Part shown: positions 6,145 through 12,515 of the stretch, in pieces | How the letters are laid out: every line of letters begins with the position of its first letter | Position numbering within the stretch: position 1 is the stretch's first letter | DNA from: Chitinophagaceae bacterium UBA3961 | GTDB taxonomy: Bacteria > Bacteroidota > Bacteroidia > Chitinophagales > Chitinophagaceae | Assembly: GCA_002385265.1 (NCBI GenBank) | Contig: DGDD01000185.1 | Span: forward strand, 1-20,759 | Reading direction: 5' to 3' | Length of the DNA: 20,759 nucleotides | Notes under the pieces: model-generated | What the model saw: only the letters and a program-made list of their open reading frames with translations | Told to the model about the DNA's origin: nothing | Database searches by the model: none | Translations under genes and position numbers: made by a program

Positions 6145-6610
6145 CCGGTTCTTCAAAAAAATCAAATAAATATCCTTCTTTAAATTCAATGTCAAATTCT
6201 TTCAGTTGCCTTTTGAATTCTTCTTTGAAATTTTCTTTTGAATGATGTTCTTTCTGATTCTTAATATAATTAATTACTCGATCACGGTCTTTTCTTGAAT
6301 AAGAGAAGGCTCCATATCCTGATTGCCACCTGAAATGCTTTTTCGAAAGTCTTCTGTCATTAACAAAATTCGTAGAAGATTTCTTGACTTCGCGAACGAT
6401 TTCTGCGATTGATAAATCACCTGATAAGCTCAAAAAAATGTGAATGTGATCCTTGTCGCCGTCAATAGCTAGCATTTTTTGATCTTTGTTTTGTACAATA
6501 CCGGTTATGTATTTGTAGAGTTCCTCATCCCAAGAGTATTCAATCAAAGCATCGCGGTATTTCGTAGCAAAAACCAGCATGATGTCAACTTGCATAAATG
6601 TATCTGCCAT
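6131..6610 (-). CDS. IS200/IS605-type Y1 transposase, REP-associated (RAYT-like)
   Basis: Single-stranded-DNA transposase of the HUH/tyrosine class: nicks hairpin-marked ends and forms a 5'-phosphotyrosine. 159 aa from the ATG at 6610 (MADTFMQV); the frame extends upstream to 6769, but that part lies across the GNAT terminator and GNAT 3' end, so it is rejected. The metal-binding HUH pair is His55-Ile-His57 ('KDHIHIFLSL') and the nucleophile is probably Tyr115 ('RVINYIKNQKEHH'). 'YKYITGIVQNKDQKMLAIDGDKDH' (32-55), 'REVKKSS' and 'RWQSGYGAFSYS' (94-105) are conserved in Bacteroidota IS200-like transposases. All catalytic residues are present, so it may be active. A strong hairpin (6077-6097) lies 33 bases past the stop, followed by the palindrome array. 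A minus-strand TAGTTTTG (plus 6625-6632) fits a -7 element. No accessory TnpB is present. Confidence 0.9.
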   Translation of the reverse strand: MADTFMQVDIMLVFATKYRDALIEYSWDEELYKYITGIVQNKDQKMLAIDGDKDHIHIFLSLSGDLSIAEIVREVKKSSTNFVNDRRLSKKHFRWQSGYGAFSYSRKDRDRVINYIKNQKEHHSKENFKEEFKRQLKEFDIEFKEGYLFDFFEEPESEN

Positions 6611-6624
6611 ATGTGTATTTTTGA

Positions 6625-6632
6625 CAAAACTA
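6625..6632 (-). promoter_or_regulatory. Putative -7 element of the transposase promoter
   Basis: Minus strand TAGTTTTG fits the Bacteroidota TAnnTTTG consensus exactly, 14 bases upstream of the ATG at 6610. No clear TTTG at -33 is visible, so this is a weak call. Confidence 0.35.
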
Positions 6633-6663
6633 TTATTTCTCCTTCGGCATTTTTGGCTTTGAA

Positions 6664-6678
6664 ACAACTCTAGGTTGT
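6664..6678. repeat. Small hairpin upstream of the transposase, possible left end
   Basis: ACAAC-TCTAG-GTTGT: 5-bp stem with a 5-base loop. On the minus strand it reads ACAAC-CTAGA-GTTGT, whose loop context CCTAGA recalls the weak array hairpins (GACCC-TAGAA-GGGTC). It lies 53 bases before the transposase start. If the element has a left-end hairpin it is the best candidate, but the support is thin. Confidence 0.3.
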
Positions 6679-6685
6679 GTGTTAC

Positions 6686-6726
6686 AACGAAAAAGCGAGC
6701 GCCTGAGAGGCGCTCGCTTTTTCGTT
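6686..6726 (-). terminator. Perfect 19-bp hairpin terminator after the GNAT gene
   Basis: Arms at 6686-6704 (AACGAAAAAGCGAGCGCCT) and 6708-6726 are exact reverse complements around a 3-base loop (GAG). The GC-rich core is flanked by A5/T5 tracts, so it can stop transcription both ways. It starts 15 bases past the GNAT stop and closes the 10110-to-6742 minus-strand run. It also shields the transposase from read-through. Confidence 0.92.
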
Positions 6727-6741
6727 TTGGATTGTAATGAA

Positions 6742-7191
6742 TTAAAATGAAATGGTGCAATTGATCCATTCGGGATCGAATTTGGTGGGGAACTTTTTGT
6801 AGAAATTAATGGCCGGTTCGTTCCAATCTAACACTTGCCACATCATTCCGGAAAATTTCTTTTCTTTCGCTTCTTCTATTAATCGATCGAATAACAACTT
6901 TCCAATTCCTTTCCCACGCGCTTCATTCGTAACCAAAATGTCTTCTAAATACATGCGCTGACCTTTCCATGTGCTGTACCGAATGTAGTACAGGGCAAAT
7001 CCTTGAATGATCCCGTTTTCTTCGGCTACAAATGCCCACCAAACAGGATTCTCGCCAAATCCGCTTTCCTGGAAATGTTCCAAACTAACCGTCACTTCTT
7101 GAGACGCTTTTTCGTAATCCGCCAATTCCTGAATCAATTGCATGATTCTCGGACAATCTTCTTTTCTTGCTCTTCTAACTGTTATGCTCAT
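6742..7191 (-). CDS. GNAT N-acetyltransferase, SSAT/thialysine-acetyltransferase-like
   Basis: Probably transfers acetyl from acetyl-CoA to an amine, such as a diamine/polyamine or a basic amino acid side chain. 149 aa, one GNAT domain. 'YLEDILVTNEARGKGIGKLLF' (81-101) contains the acetyl-CoA pyrophosphate loop R92-G-K-G-I-G97. 'WQVLDWNEPAINFYKK' (118-133) is typical of the spermidine/spermine acetyltransferase-like subgroup, with Tyr131 at the usual general-acid position. The N-terminal 'VRRARKEDCPRIMQLIQELADYEK' (5-28) also fits. It starts only 2 bases after the stop of the upstream D-aminoacylase-like gene, so the two are co-transcribed, and it is closed by the terminator at 6686-6726. The substrate cannot be told from sequence. 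Confidence 0.9.
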   Translation of the reverse strand: MSITVRRARKEDCPRIMQLIQELADYEKASQEVTVSLEHFQESGFGENPVWWAFVAEENGIIQGFALYYIRYSTWKGQRMYLEDILVTNEARGKGIGKLLFDRLIEEAKEKKFSGMMWQVLDWNEPAINFYKKFPTKFDPEWINCTISF

Positions 7192-7193
7192 GT

Positions 7194-8870
7194 TTATTTT
7201 GATTTATATCCCGGTCCTCTTAATGCTTTTCCGGGTCTTTTTCCCGTATGCTCATTGTTTCTCAATACGGCTACTCCATTCACCCATACATCACTTACTC
7301 CTTCTGAATACTGATGTGGCTTGTCATAGGTAGATTTATCGTTTACTGTTGCAGGATCAAACACCACTACATCAGCATAATATCCAACTTTCAACAATCC
7401 TCTTTTCTGCAGTTTTAAATTTTTGGCCGGCAAACCAGACAACTTGTACACCGCTGTTTCCAACGGAATCAATTTCTCATCTCTGGTATACTTCCCTAAT
7501 AATCGTGCAACGTTTCCATAAGCCCTCGGATGCGGATTTGCCTTCAAAAACACTCCTTTCGTTGAATACGATCCTTCATCACTTCCGAAACTTACCCATG
7601 GCAATTGAATCTGTTTTCTAATATTGTCTTCATTCATTAAGAAATACGCAACTCCCACTCTCGTACTGTCTTGAATAATTAAATCCATAGCCGTGTTCTC
7701 CGGACTCGTCCCTCTTATTTTGGCAACCTCTGCCAATGTTTTGCCTGTGTATTTTTTTAGCGAATCTTGTTTGAACGCCAATAATAATACATGCTCGGCT
7801 CCATTCGCGCCATAGTATAAATTCTCCCAATCGGTAGCGTTAGTATTCATCGCTTTCGCCATCTCTGCACGAATCTTTGGATCTTGTAAACGTTCTCTTA
7901 ATTTACCAAATCCACCGTCTTGCAATGAAGGCGGAAACGACGCGGTCATTCCCGTTGCACCTGCCGTATAATTGTACATATTAGCACTGATATCAATCCC
8001 GGCTTTACGGGCATTTTCAATCATTGCAATCACTGTATCATATTTGCCCCAATTGTCTTTTCCCGCCATCTTCAAATGGTACAATTCGCCGTGACAATTT
8101 GCGTAGCTGGAAATTTCTATCAACTCATTCAATGCTTTTTCAATATTGTTGCCCTCACTTCTCATGTGACTAATATATGAACCGCCGTATCTCGCCGCTT
8201 CTTTGGTCAACTCTTTTAATTCATTGGTGCTTGCAAAAAAGGCTGGTGGATAAATCAAAGAAGTACCGATTCCCAACGCACCTTCTTCCATTGCCGCTTT
8301 AACCAACATCCTCATGGTATCCAATTCAGCCGGAGTAGCTTGTCGATTGTCTTCTCCAATAACATAATCACGTACGGTAGTAGCTCCCAAAAATGAAGCG
8401 ATATTGCAACTCACACCTCTTTTATCCATAAAATCGAGGTATCCTCCGAAGCTCGTCCAATCTACTTTGTATTTGATATCACCTTGTGAATTCTGTTCAC
8501 GTTCTTTCATTTTTGGACTCAAAGGGCCCATACTGCTTCCTTCACCAAATACTTCCAATGTTACACCCTGACGAATATCACTTTCACTGTTCCCGTCTTC
8601 AATTAAGGACTCAACAGCCCAACTTAGCATATTGATGAAACCCGGACTCACTGCTTTCCCTTTCGCATCAATAGTTTCTTTTGCAGTAGCTTGTGAAAGA
8701 TCGCCGATGAAAGCGATAGTGTCGGCATTGATCCCAATGTCACCTTTAACAGGCGCCGCGCCAGATCCATCATAGATCATTCCATTCTTGATAATTGTAT
8801 CGTAGGTAGGTTTCGATTCGCAACCAATGATCAGGCATACAAAGGCTGCGAGAAAGAGTGAATTTCTCAT
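7194..8870 (-). CDS. D-aminoacylase-like amidohydrolase, predicted lipoprotein, atypical metal site
   Basis: Amidohydrolase-superfamily protein related to N-acyl-D-amino-acid deacylases, 558 aa. The N-terminus MRNSLFLAAFVCLIIGC is a lipoprotein signal with lipobox Cys17, so it is probably anchored in an envelope membrane. Next come the small beta domain with 'DTIIKNGMIYDGSG' (24-37), the TIM-barrel, and a C-terminal 'KVGYYADVVVFDP' (494-506) that closes the beta sandwich. Compared with known D-aminoacylases, His235 ('YISHMRSEG'), His265 ('LYHLKMAG') and Asp431 ('SFGSDEG') are kept, but the usual HxH after 'PGFID' is replaced by 'PGFINMLSWA' (77-85), and the metal-bridging Cys region 'GNCG' by 'FGEGS' (108-112). 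It may thus be a mononuclear or changed enzyme. Second gene of the run, 34 bases after the PLP enzyme and 2 bases before GNAT. Substrate unknown; an N-acylated amino acid or peptide is inferred. Confidence 0.88.
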   Translation of the reverse strand: MRNSLFLAAFVCLIIGCESKPTYDTIIKNGMIYDGSGAAPVKGDIGINADTIAFIGDLSQATAKETIDAKGKAVSPGFINMLSWAVESLIEDGNSESDIRQGVTLEVFGEGSSMGPLSPKMKEREQNSQGDIKYKVDWTSFGGYLDFMDKRGVSCNIASFLGATTVRDYVIGEDNRQATPAELDTMRMLVKAAMEEGALGIGTSLIYPPAFFASTNELKELTKEAARYGGSYISHMRSEGNNIEKALNELIEISSYANCHGELYHLKMAGKDNWGKYDTVIAMIENARKAGIDISANMYNYTAGATGMTASFPPSLQDGGFGKLRERLQDPKIRAEMAKAMNTNATDWENLYYGANGAEHVLLLAFKQDSLKKYTGKTLAEVAKIRGTSPENTAMDLIIQDSTRVGVAYFLMNEDNIRKQIQLPWVSFGSDEGSYSTKGVFLKANPHPRAYGNVARLLGKYTRDEKLIPLETAVYKLSGLPAKNLKLQKRGLLKVGYYADVVVFDPATVNDKSTYDKPHQYSEGVSDVWVNGVAVLRNNEHTGKRPGKALRGPGYKSK

Positions 8871-8904
8871 GTGAAGTTGATTGATTGTTGTATAAAATGT
8901 GGCG

Positions 8905-10110
8905 TTATCTTAATGCCTGATCAAGATCGGCCAGAATGTCTTGCACATTTTCCATCCCAATACTCATTCTGATCAATCCATCTGTGATACCATATTTCTC
9001 ACGTTGTTCTTTCGGCACGCCTGCATGGGTCATGGATGCAGGATGGCAAAGCAATGTATCACATGTACCCAAGCTTACCGTTCGGGTACAGAGTTTTAAT
9101 TTATTCATCATTTTCACTCCTGCTACCAATCCATCTTTCAATTCAATGCTCATCATGGCACCCGGATGGCGCATTTGTTTCAGTGCCACTAAATGATCAG
9201 GATGCTCCGGTAATCCATTATAGTTCACTTTTGCTACAGCATCGTGAGACTGCAGAAAATGAGCAACTGCCATGGCATTATTGCAATGACGCTCCATGCG
9301 CACTTCCAATGTTTTCATGCCATTCACCAACAAGAAGGCATCGAATGAATTACTATTGCCGCCCAATAAACGATGAATTTTAGTAGCATGCGTTTTCATG
9401 AACTCAATGTTCCTACCTAATAGAATTCCTCCAATGATGGTGCCGTGCCCATTCAAAAATTTTGTAGTTGAGTGCACTACGAAATCAACTCCAAATTTGA
9501 ATGGTTGCTGAAGATAAGGCGTAGCGAACGTGTTATCGCAGGCTACTATTTTCCCGTATTTTTTAGCGAGTTTAGTCAGTTCTTCAATATCTACACATTG
9601 AATGGTAGGATTGGCCGGTGTTTCCAGATACAGCATTTTGATTGCCGGATCTTGTTGAAGGGCTTCTTCGGCTTTGTTCAAATCGCGAAGGTCTACAATA
9701 GTAGATTGAACGCCTGTTTCAGGCAACAAGCGATTGAGGATTTCTTGAGTGCCGCCATAGAGTGAAAAATGGCTCAGCACTTTATCACCTTGTTTCAGAT
9801 TGGCTAGAAAAAGTGTTGATATTGCGGCCATACCCGATGCGTGCAAAATTCCTTTTACTTCAAAATCGAGTCCAAAGGTTTCCATTGCGGCAATTTTGTC
9901 TTCTGCCTCTGTCATAGTGGGGTTGCCCCATCTGCTATAAATGTATCCTTCTTCTTGTCCGCTGAAACGTCGCATTCCTTGTTCTGCCGTATCAAAAACA
10001 TAGGTAGAGGCTGCATATATGGGTGTTAAATGCGCATAGTTGGGGTCCTGAACATGTCCGCCATGAATGGCCAAAGAGCTAAAGCCTGAAATTGGAAAAT
10101 TCTTATCCAT
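8905..10110 (-). CDS. Cys/Met-metabolism PLP-dependent enzyme (methionine gamma-lyase / cystathionine gamma-lyase type)
   Basis: Fold type I PLP enzyme of the trans-sulfuration family; members cleave or make C-S bonds of methionine, cystathionine or homocysteine. 401 aa from the ATG at 10110; a GTG two codons upstream is also possible. Visible: 'YSRWGNPT' (58-65; Tyr58/Arg60 hold the PLP phosphate of the partner subunit), 'ASGMAAI' (91-97), 'LYGGT' (117-121), 'YLETPANPT' (161-169), Asp192 of 'ACDNTFATPY' for the pyridine N, and 'HSTTKFLNGHG' with the PLP lysine Lys217. The C-terminal 'SLGTCDTLLCHPASMTHAGV' block and 'ETPANP' lean to methionine gamma-lyase, but the active-site Cys of classical MGL ('LYGCT') is Gly here, so the exact reaction is open. 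First gene of the three-gene minus-strand run. TAAATTTG (minus strand, plus 10155-10162) is a possible -7 element. Confidence 0.92.
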   Translation of the reverse strand: MDKNFPISGFSSLAIHGGHVQDPNYAHLTPIYAASTYVFDTAEQGMRRFSGQEEGYIYSRWGNPTMTEAEDKIAAMETFGLDFEVKGILHASGMAAISTLFLANLKQGDKVLSHFSLYGGTQEILNRLLPETGVQSTIVDLRDLNKAEEALQQDPAIKMLYLETPANPTIQCVDIEELTKLAKKYGKIVACDNTFATPYLQQPFKFGVDFVVHSTTKFLNGHGTIIGGILLGRNIEFMKTHATKIHRLLGGNSNSFDAFLLVNGMKTLEVRMERHCNNAMAVAHFLQSHDAVAKVNYNGLPEHPDHLVALKQMRHPGAMMSIELKDGLVAGVKMMNKLKLCTRTVSLGTCDTLLCHPASMTHAGVPKEQREKYGITDGLIRMSIGMENVQDILADLDQALR

Positions 10111-10154
10111 AGTCACTGTTTTTTTGCCGATATTTAGTAAATCTAATCTGCTAC

Positions 10155-10162
10155 CAAATTTA
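10155..10162 (-). promoter_or_regulatory. Putative -7 element for the PLP-enzyme operon
   Basis: Minus strand TAAATTTG matches TAnnTTTG exactly, 44 bases before the ATG at 10110, in the divergent 106-base gap with the DinB-family gene. No clear -33 TTTG is visible. Confidence 0.35.
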
Positions 10163-10216
10163 ACCTATTTCGATTAGTTGCCATCGAGAATAAATCCACA
10201 GTTTTAAAGAAGCAAC

Positions 10217-10714
10217 ATGAAAGAATTATTAGAAAATTATTCGGCCTATAATGTTTGGGCCAATCAAAAACTAACCGAAAAAATAGGGTCTTTATCTCCC
10301 GAACTTCAAACTAAAGAGATGGTCTCTAGTTTCCCAAGTTTGCATAAAACCTTGCTCCATATGTGGGACGCTGAAACTGTTTGGTGGCAGCGCATTCGAT
10401 TGGTTGAGCAACCTGTTTTTCCTAGCGTTCAATTTTCGGGCGACACTAGCGAGTTGATGCAGGCGCTTAACGCTCAATCGAAACAATGGCAGCAATGGAT
10501 TCAACATGCTAGCATGGCGGCTTTGCATCATGTAATTCTCTATCACAATGTAAAAAGGGAGCCGGTTAAAATGCAGGTGGGGCAAATTGCACAGCATGTG
10601 ATGAATCATGGAACTTACCATCGCGGTCAACTCGTTACAATGCTTCGAATGTTGAATATAGAGAAGCTACCTCAAACAGACTATTCGCTGTGGGTTCAAA
10701 AGTTTCGGAAATAA
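10217..10714 (+). CDS. DinB/YfiT-family putative metal-dependent protein
   Basis: 165 aa, four-helix-bundle DinB superfamily (the same fold as bacillithiol/mycothiol S-transferases and maleylpyruvate isomerase). The metal triad is visible as His48 ('LLHMWDAE') plus His131 and His135 in 'HVMNHGTYHRGQLVTMLR' (127-144), a hallmark of the family. The N-terminal 'YNVWANQKL' (11-19) is also typical. No signal peptide, so cytosolic. It is alone on its strand, divergent from the PLP-enzyme operon, and ends at a terminator shared with fabH. Function is unknown; thiol-transfer or stress roles are only suggested by the family. Confidence 0.88.
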   Translation: MKELLENYSAYNVWANQKLTEKIGSLSPELQTKEMVSSFPSLHKTLLHMWDAETVWWQRIRLVEQPVFPSVQFSGDTSELMQALNAQSKQWQQWIQHASMAALHHVILYHNVKREPVKMQVGQIAQHVMNHGTYHRGQLVTMLRMLNIEKLPQTDYSLWVQKFRK

Positions 10715-10738
10715 AAAAGCTCCTTTTCAGGAGCTTTT
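10715..10738. terminator. Bidirectional terminator between the DinB-family gene and fabH
   Basis: AAAAGCTCCT (10715-10724), loop TTTC, AGGAGCTTTT (10729-10738): perfect 10-bp stem with A/T tracts on both sides. It begins right after the DinB stop and lies 12 bases past the fabH stop on the other strand, so it can serve both convergent genes. Confidence 0.85.
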
Positions 10739-10750
10739 CGTTGATATTCT

Positions 10751-11743
10751 TTAAATCGACCATTTAATTAGTGTAGCACCCCAAGTGAATCCACCACCAA
10801 AAGCAGCTAACACAATTTTGTCGCCTTTTTTCAATTGATTTTGCCATTCCCATAAGCAAAGAGGGATGGTAGCAGCGGTTGTATTTCCGTAACGTTGAAT
10901 ATTGAGCATTACTTTATCTTGACTCAAGCCCATTCTATTGGCTGTAGCATCGATAATTCTTTTGTTTGCTTGGTGAGGAACCAACCAGGCAATGTCTTCT
11001 CCCGTTAAATTGTTTTTTTCGAGCAATTCAGCGGCTACATCGGCCATTCCTTTTACTGCGAATTTGAATACAGATTGACCTTCTTGGTAAGCGAAGTGTT
11101 CTTTATTGGTAACGGTTTCAATAGAGGCGGGGCGAAGTGAACCACCGGCTTTCATATTGAGGAACTGACTTCCGCTTCCATCAGTCTTCAAGATGCTATC
11201 GAGAATTCCATAACCTTCTTCGCTGGGTTCCAACAGAACGGCACCGGCCCCATCTCCAAAAAGTACACAAGTATTTCGATCGGTATAATCTACAATGGCA
11301 CTCATTTTATCGGCACCTACAACTACTACTTTTTTAAAGCGACCGCTTTCAATTAAGGAAGCACCTGTGGTAAGAGCGAACAAAAAACCGGAACATGCTG
11401 CGGCCAAATCGAAGCCCCAAGCATTTTTTGCCCCAAGTTTATGACAGGTGAGATTGGCTGTTGCGGGGAAAACCATGTCGGGGGTAACGGTGGCAACAAT
11501 CAAGCAATCAATTTCTTCGGCACTAATACCCCGTTTTTTGAGAAGTTCTTGAACAGCCGGAACTGCCATATCGGAAGTGGCCAATCCGGGAGTTTTCAAA
11601 ATTCTGCGTTCTTCGATACCTGTTCTTGTGCGAATCCATTCGTCGTTGGTATCAACCATTTTCTCTAAATCGGCATTCGTAAGCTTGTCTTCCGGAACAT
11701 ATCCACCCACTGCTGTAATGGCGGCTGTAATTTTTTGGCTCAT
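10751..11743 (-). CDS. fabH: 3-oxoacyl-ACP synthase III (FabH)
   Basis: Starts fatty acid synthesis by condensing an acyl-CoA primer with malonyl-ACP; cytosolic thiolase-fold dimer in the family. 330 aa from the ATG at 11743 ([17 protein letters not shown]), the usual length; a TTG nine codons upstream is unlikely. The catalytic triad is visible: Cys117 ('AAACSGF'), His257 ('LVPHQANKR') and Asn287 ('[11 protein letters not shown]'). '[18 protein letters not shown]' (31-48) is the CoA-binding N-terminal signature with the Trp and Arg that contact CoA, and 'GGGFTWGA' is the C-terminal loop. It uses malonyl-ACP made by FabD (4077-4967), though the genes are apart. It is divergent from ruvA and ends at the shared terminator. 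Primer choice (branched versus straight) cannot be read from sequence. Confidence 0.97.
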   Translation of the reverse strand: MSQKITAAITAVGGYVPEDKLTNADLEKMVDTNDEWIRTRTGIEERRILKTPGLATSDMAVPAVQELLKKRGISAEEIDCLIVATVTPDMVFPATANLTCHKLGAKNAWGFDLAAACSGFLFALTTGASLIESGRFKKVVVVGADKMSAIVDYTDRNTCVLFGDGAGAVLLEPSEEGYGILDSILKTDGSGSQFLNMKAGGSLRPASIETVTNKEHFAYQEGQSVFKFAVKGMADVAAELLEKNNLTGEDIAWLVPHQANKRIIDATANRMGLSQDKVMLNIQRYGNTTAATIPLCLWEWQNQLKKGDKIVLAAFGGGFTWGATLIKWSI

Positions 11744-11825
11744 GCAGAAATACTTTAGATTGGGGCACAAATTTAGTTTTTAATATCGAGATTTGAGAAT
11801 ATTGGCATTAATTTGGTTTACAAGG

Positions 11826-11850
11826 GCTTATCTCTTTTTAGGAGATAAGC
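11826..11850. repeat. Hairpin in the fabH-ruvA divergent gap
   Basis: GCTTATCTC (11826-11834) / GAGATAAGC (11842-11850), perfect 9-bp stem with a 7-base loop. No T-run follows on either strand, so it is not a standard terminator. It sits in the divergent promoter region and could be a leader structure or operator. Confidence 0.5.
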
Positions 11851-11886
11851 GAATCAAATTCGCGCGAACTACTTATTTTCGTTGGT

Positions 11887-12471
11887 ATGATTGCATTTGT
11901 TAAGGGAAAGTTTGTTCAAAAAACTCCAGCCCATTTGATTGTTGACGTACAAGGTGTTGGTTATGAGTTACATATAAGCCTCAACACGTATGAAGCCATT
12001 CAAGGTAAGGAAGAAGGACTACTCTATACCTATCTACAAATAAAGGAGGATGCACATGTTTTGTTCGGCTTTTCGGAACCGGCTGAAAAAGAGCTGTTTA
12101 TACATTTGATAAGTGTTTCGGGAGTGGGTGCAGCAACGGCTAGGATGATGTTGTCTTCGGTTAAGCCTGACGAATTGATAAAAATCATCGTACATGGCAA
12201 TACCGCGCAGTTGGAAAAGATCAAAGGGATCGGTAAAAAAACGGCGGAAAGAATTGTGTTGGAATTAAAAGATAAGTTGGCCAAAATGGGACCAACAACA
12301 AATATTTCTCCATTGATAAACAATACATTGGATCAAGATGCGTTAAATGCATTAGTCGCTCTTGGCATTGGTCGTTCGGCCGCTGAGCAAGCTGTAAAAA
12401 GGGTACTTACAGCCGAGCCCGGTAACAGCCAAGTAGAAGACATCATCAAGAAAGCTTTAAAACTAATTTAA
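11887..12471 (+). CDS. ruvA: Holliday junction branch migration protein RuvA
   Basis: DNA-binding subunit of the RuvAB complex; its tetramer holds the four-way junction while RuvB hexamers drive branch migration. 194 aa, all three domains present: an OB-fold with 'MIAFVKGKFVQKTPAHLIVDVQGVGYEL' region (1-28), two helix-hairpin-helix motifs 'SVSGVGAATARMML' (76-89) and 'KGIGKKTAERIVLELKDK' (113-130), then a linker and the RuvB-binding domain III 'DALNALVALGIGRSAAEQAVKRVL' region (155-178). Divergent from fabH; a TATTTTCG resembling a -7 element lies at 11874-11881, close to the ATG. sprA follows after 43 bases on the same strand. ruvA-sprA adjacency is, to my knowledge, common in Bacteroidota. 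Confidence 0.97.
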   Translation: MIAFVKGKFVQKTPAHLIVDVQGVGYELHISLNTYEAIQGKEEGLLYTYLQIKEDAHVLFGFSEPAEKELFIHLISVSGVGAATARMMLSSVKPDELIKIIVHGNTAQLEKIKGIGKKTAERIVLELKDKLAKMGPTTNISPLINNTLDQDALNALVALGIGRSAAEQAVKRVLTAEPGNSQVEDIIKKALKLI

Positions 12472-12515
12472 GCCTATCGGAACGGATTTCTACCTAACTA
12501 ATTCTAGGGAAAAGA

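Noticed and set aside
6611..6769. N-terminal extension of the transposase frame by 53 codons
   Set aside because: It would run through the GNAT terminator hairpin and the GNAT 3' end. The family begins at MADT.., so the ATG at 6610 is used.
11744..11770. Upstream TTG start for fabH
   Set aside because: The ATG at 11743 gives the normal family start and length.
11826..11850. Terminator between fabH and ruvA
   Set aside because: The genes diverge and no T-run follows the stem on either strand.
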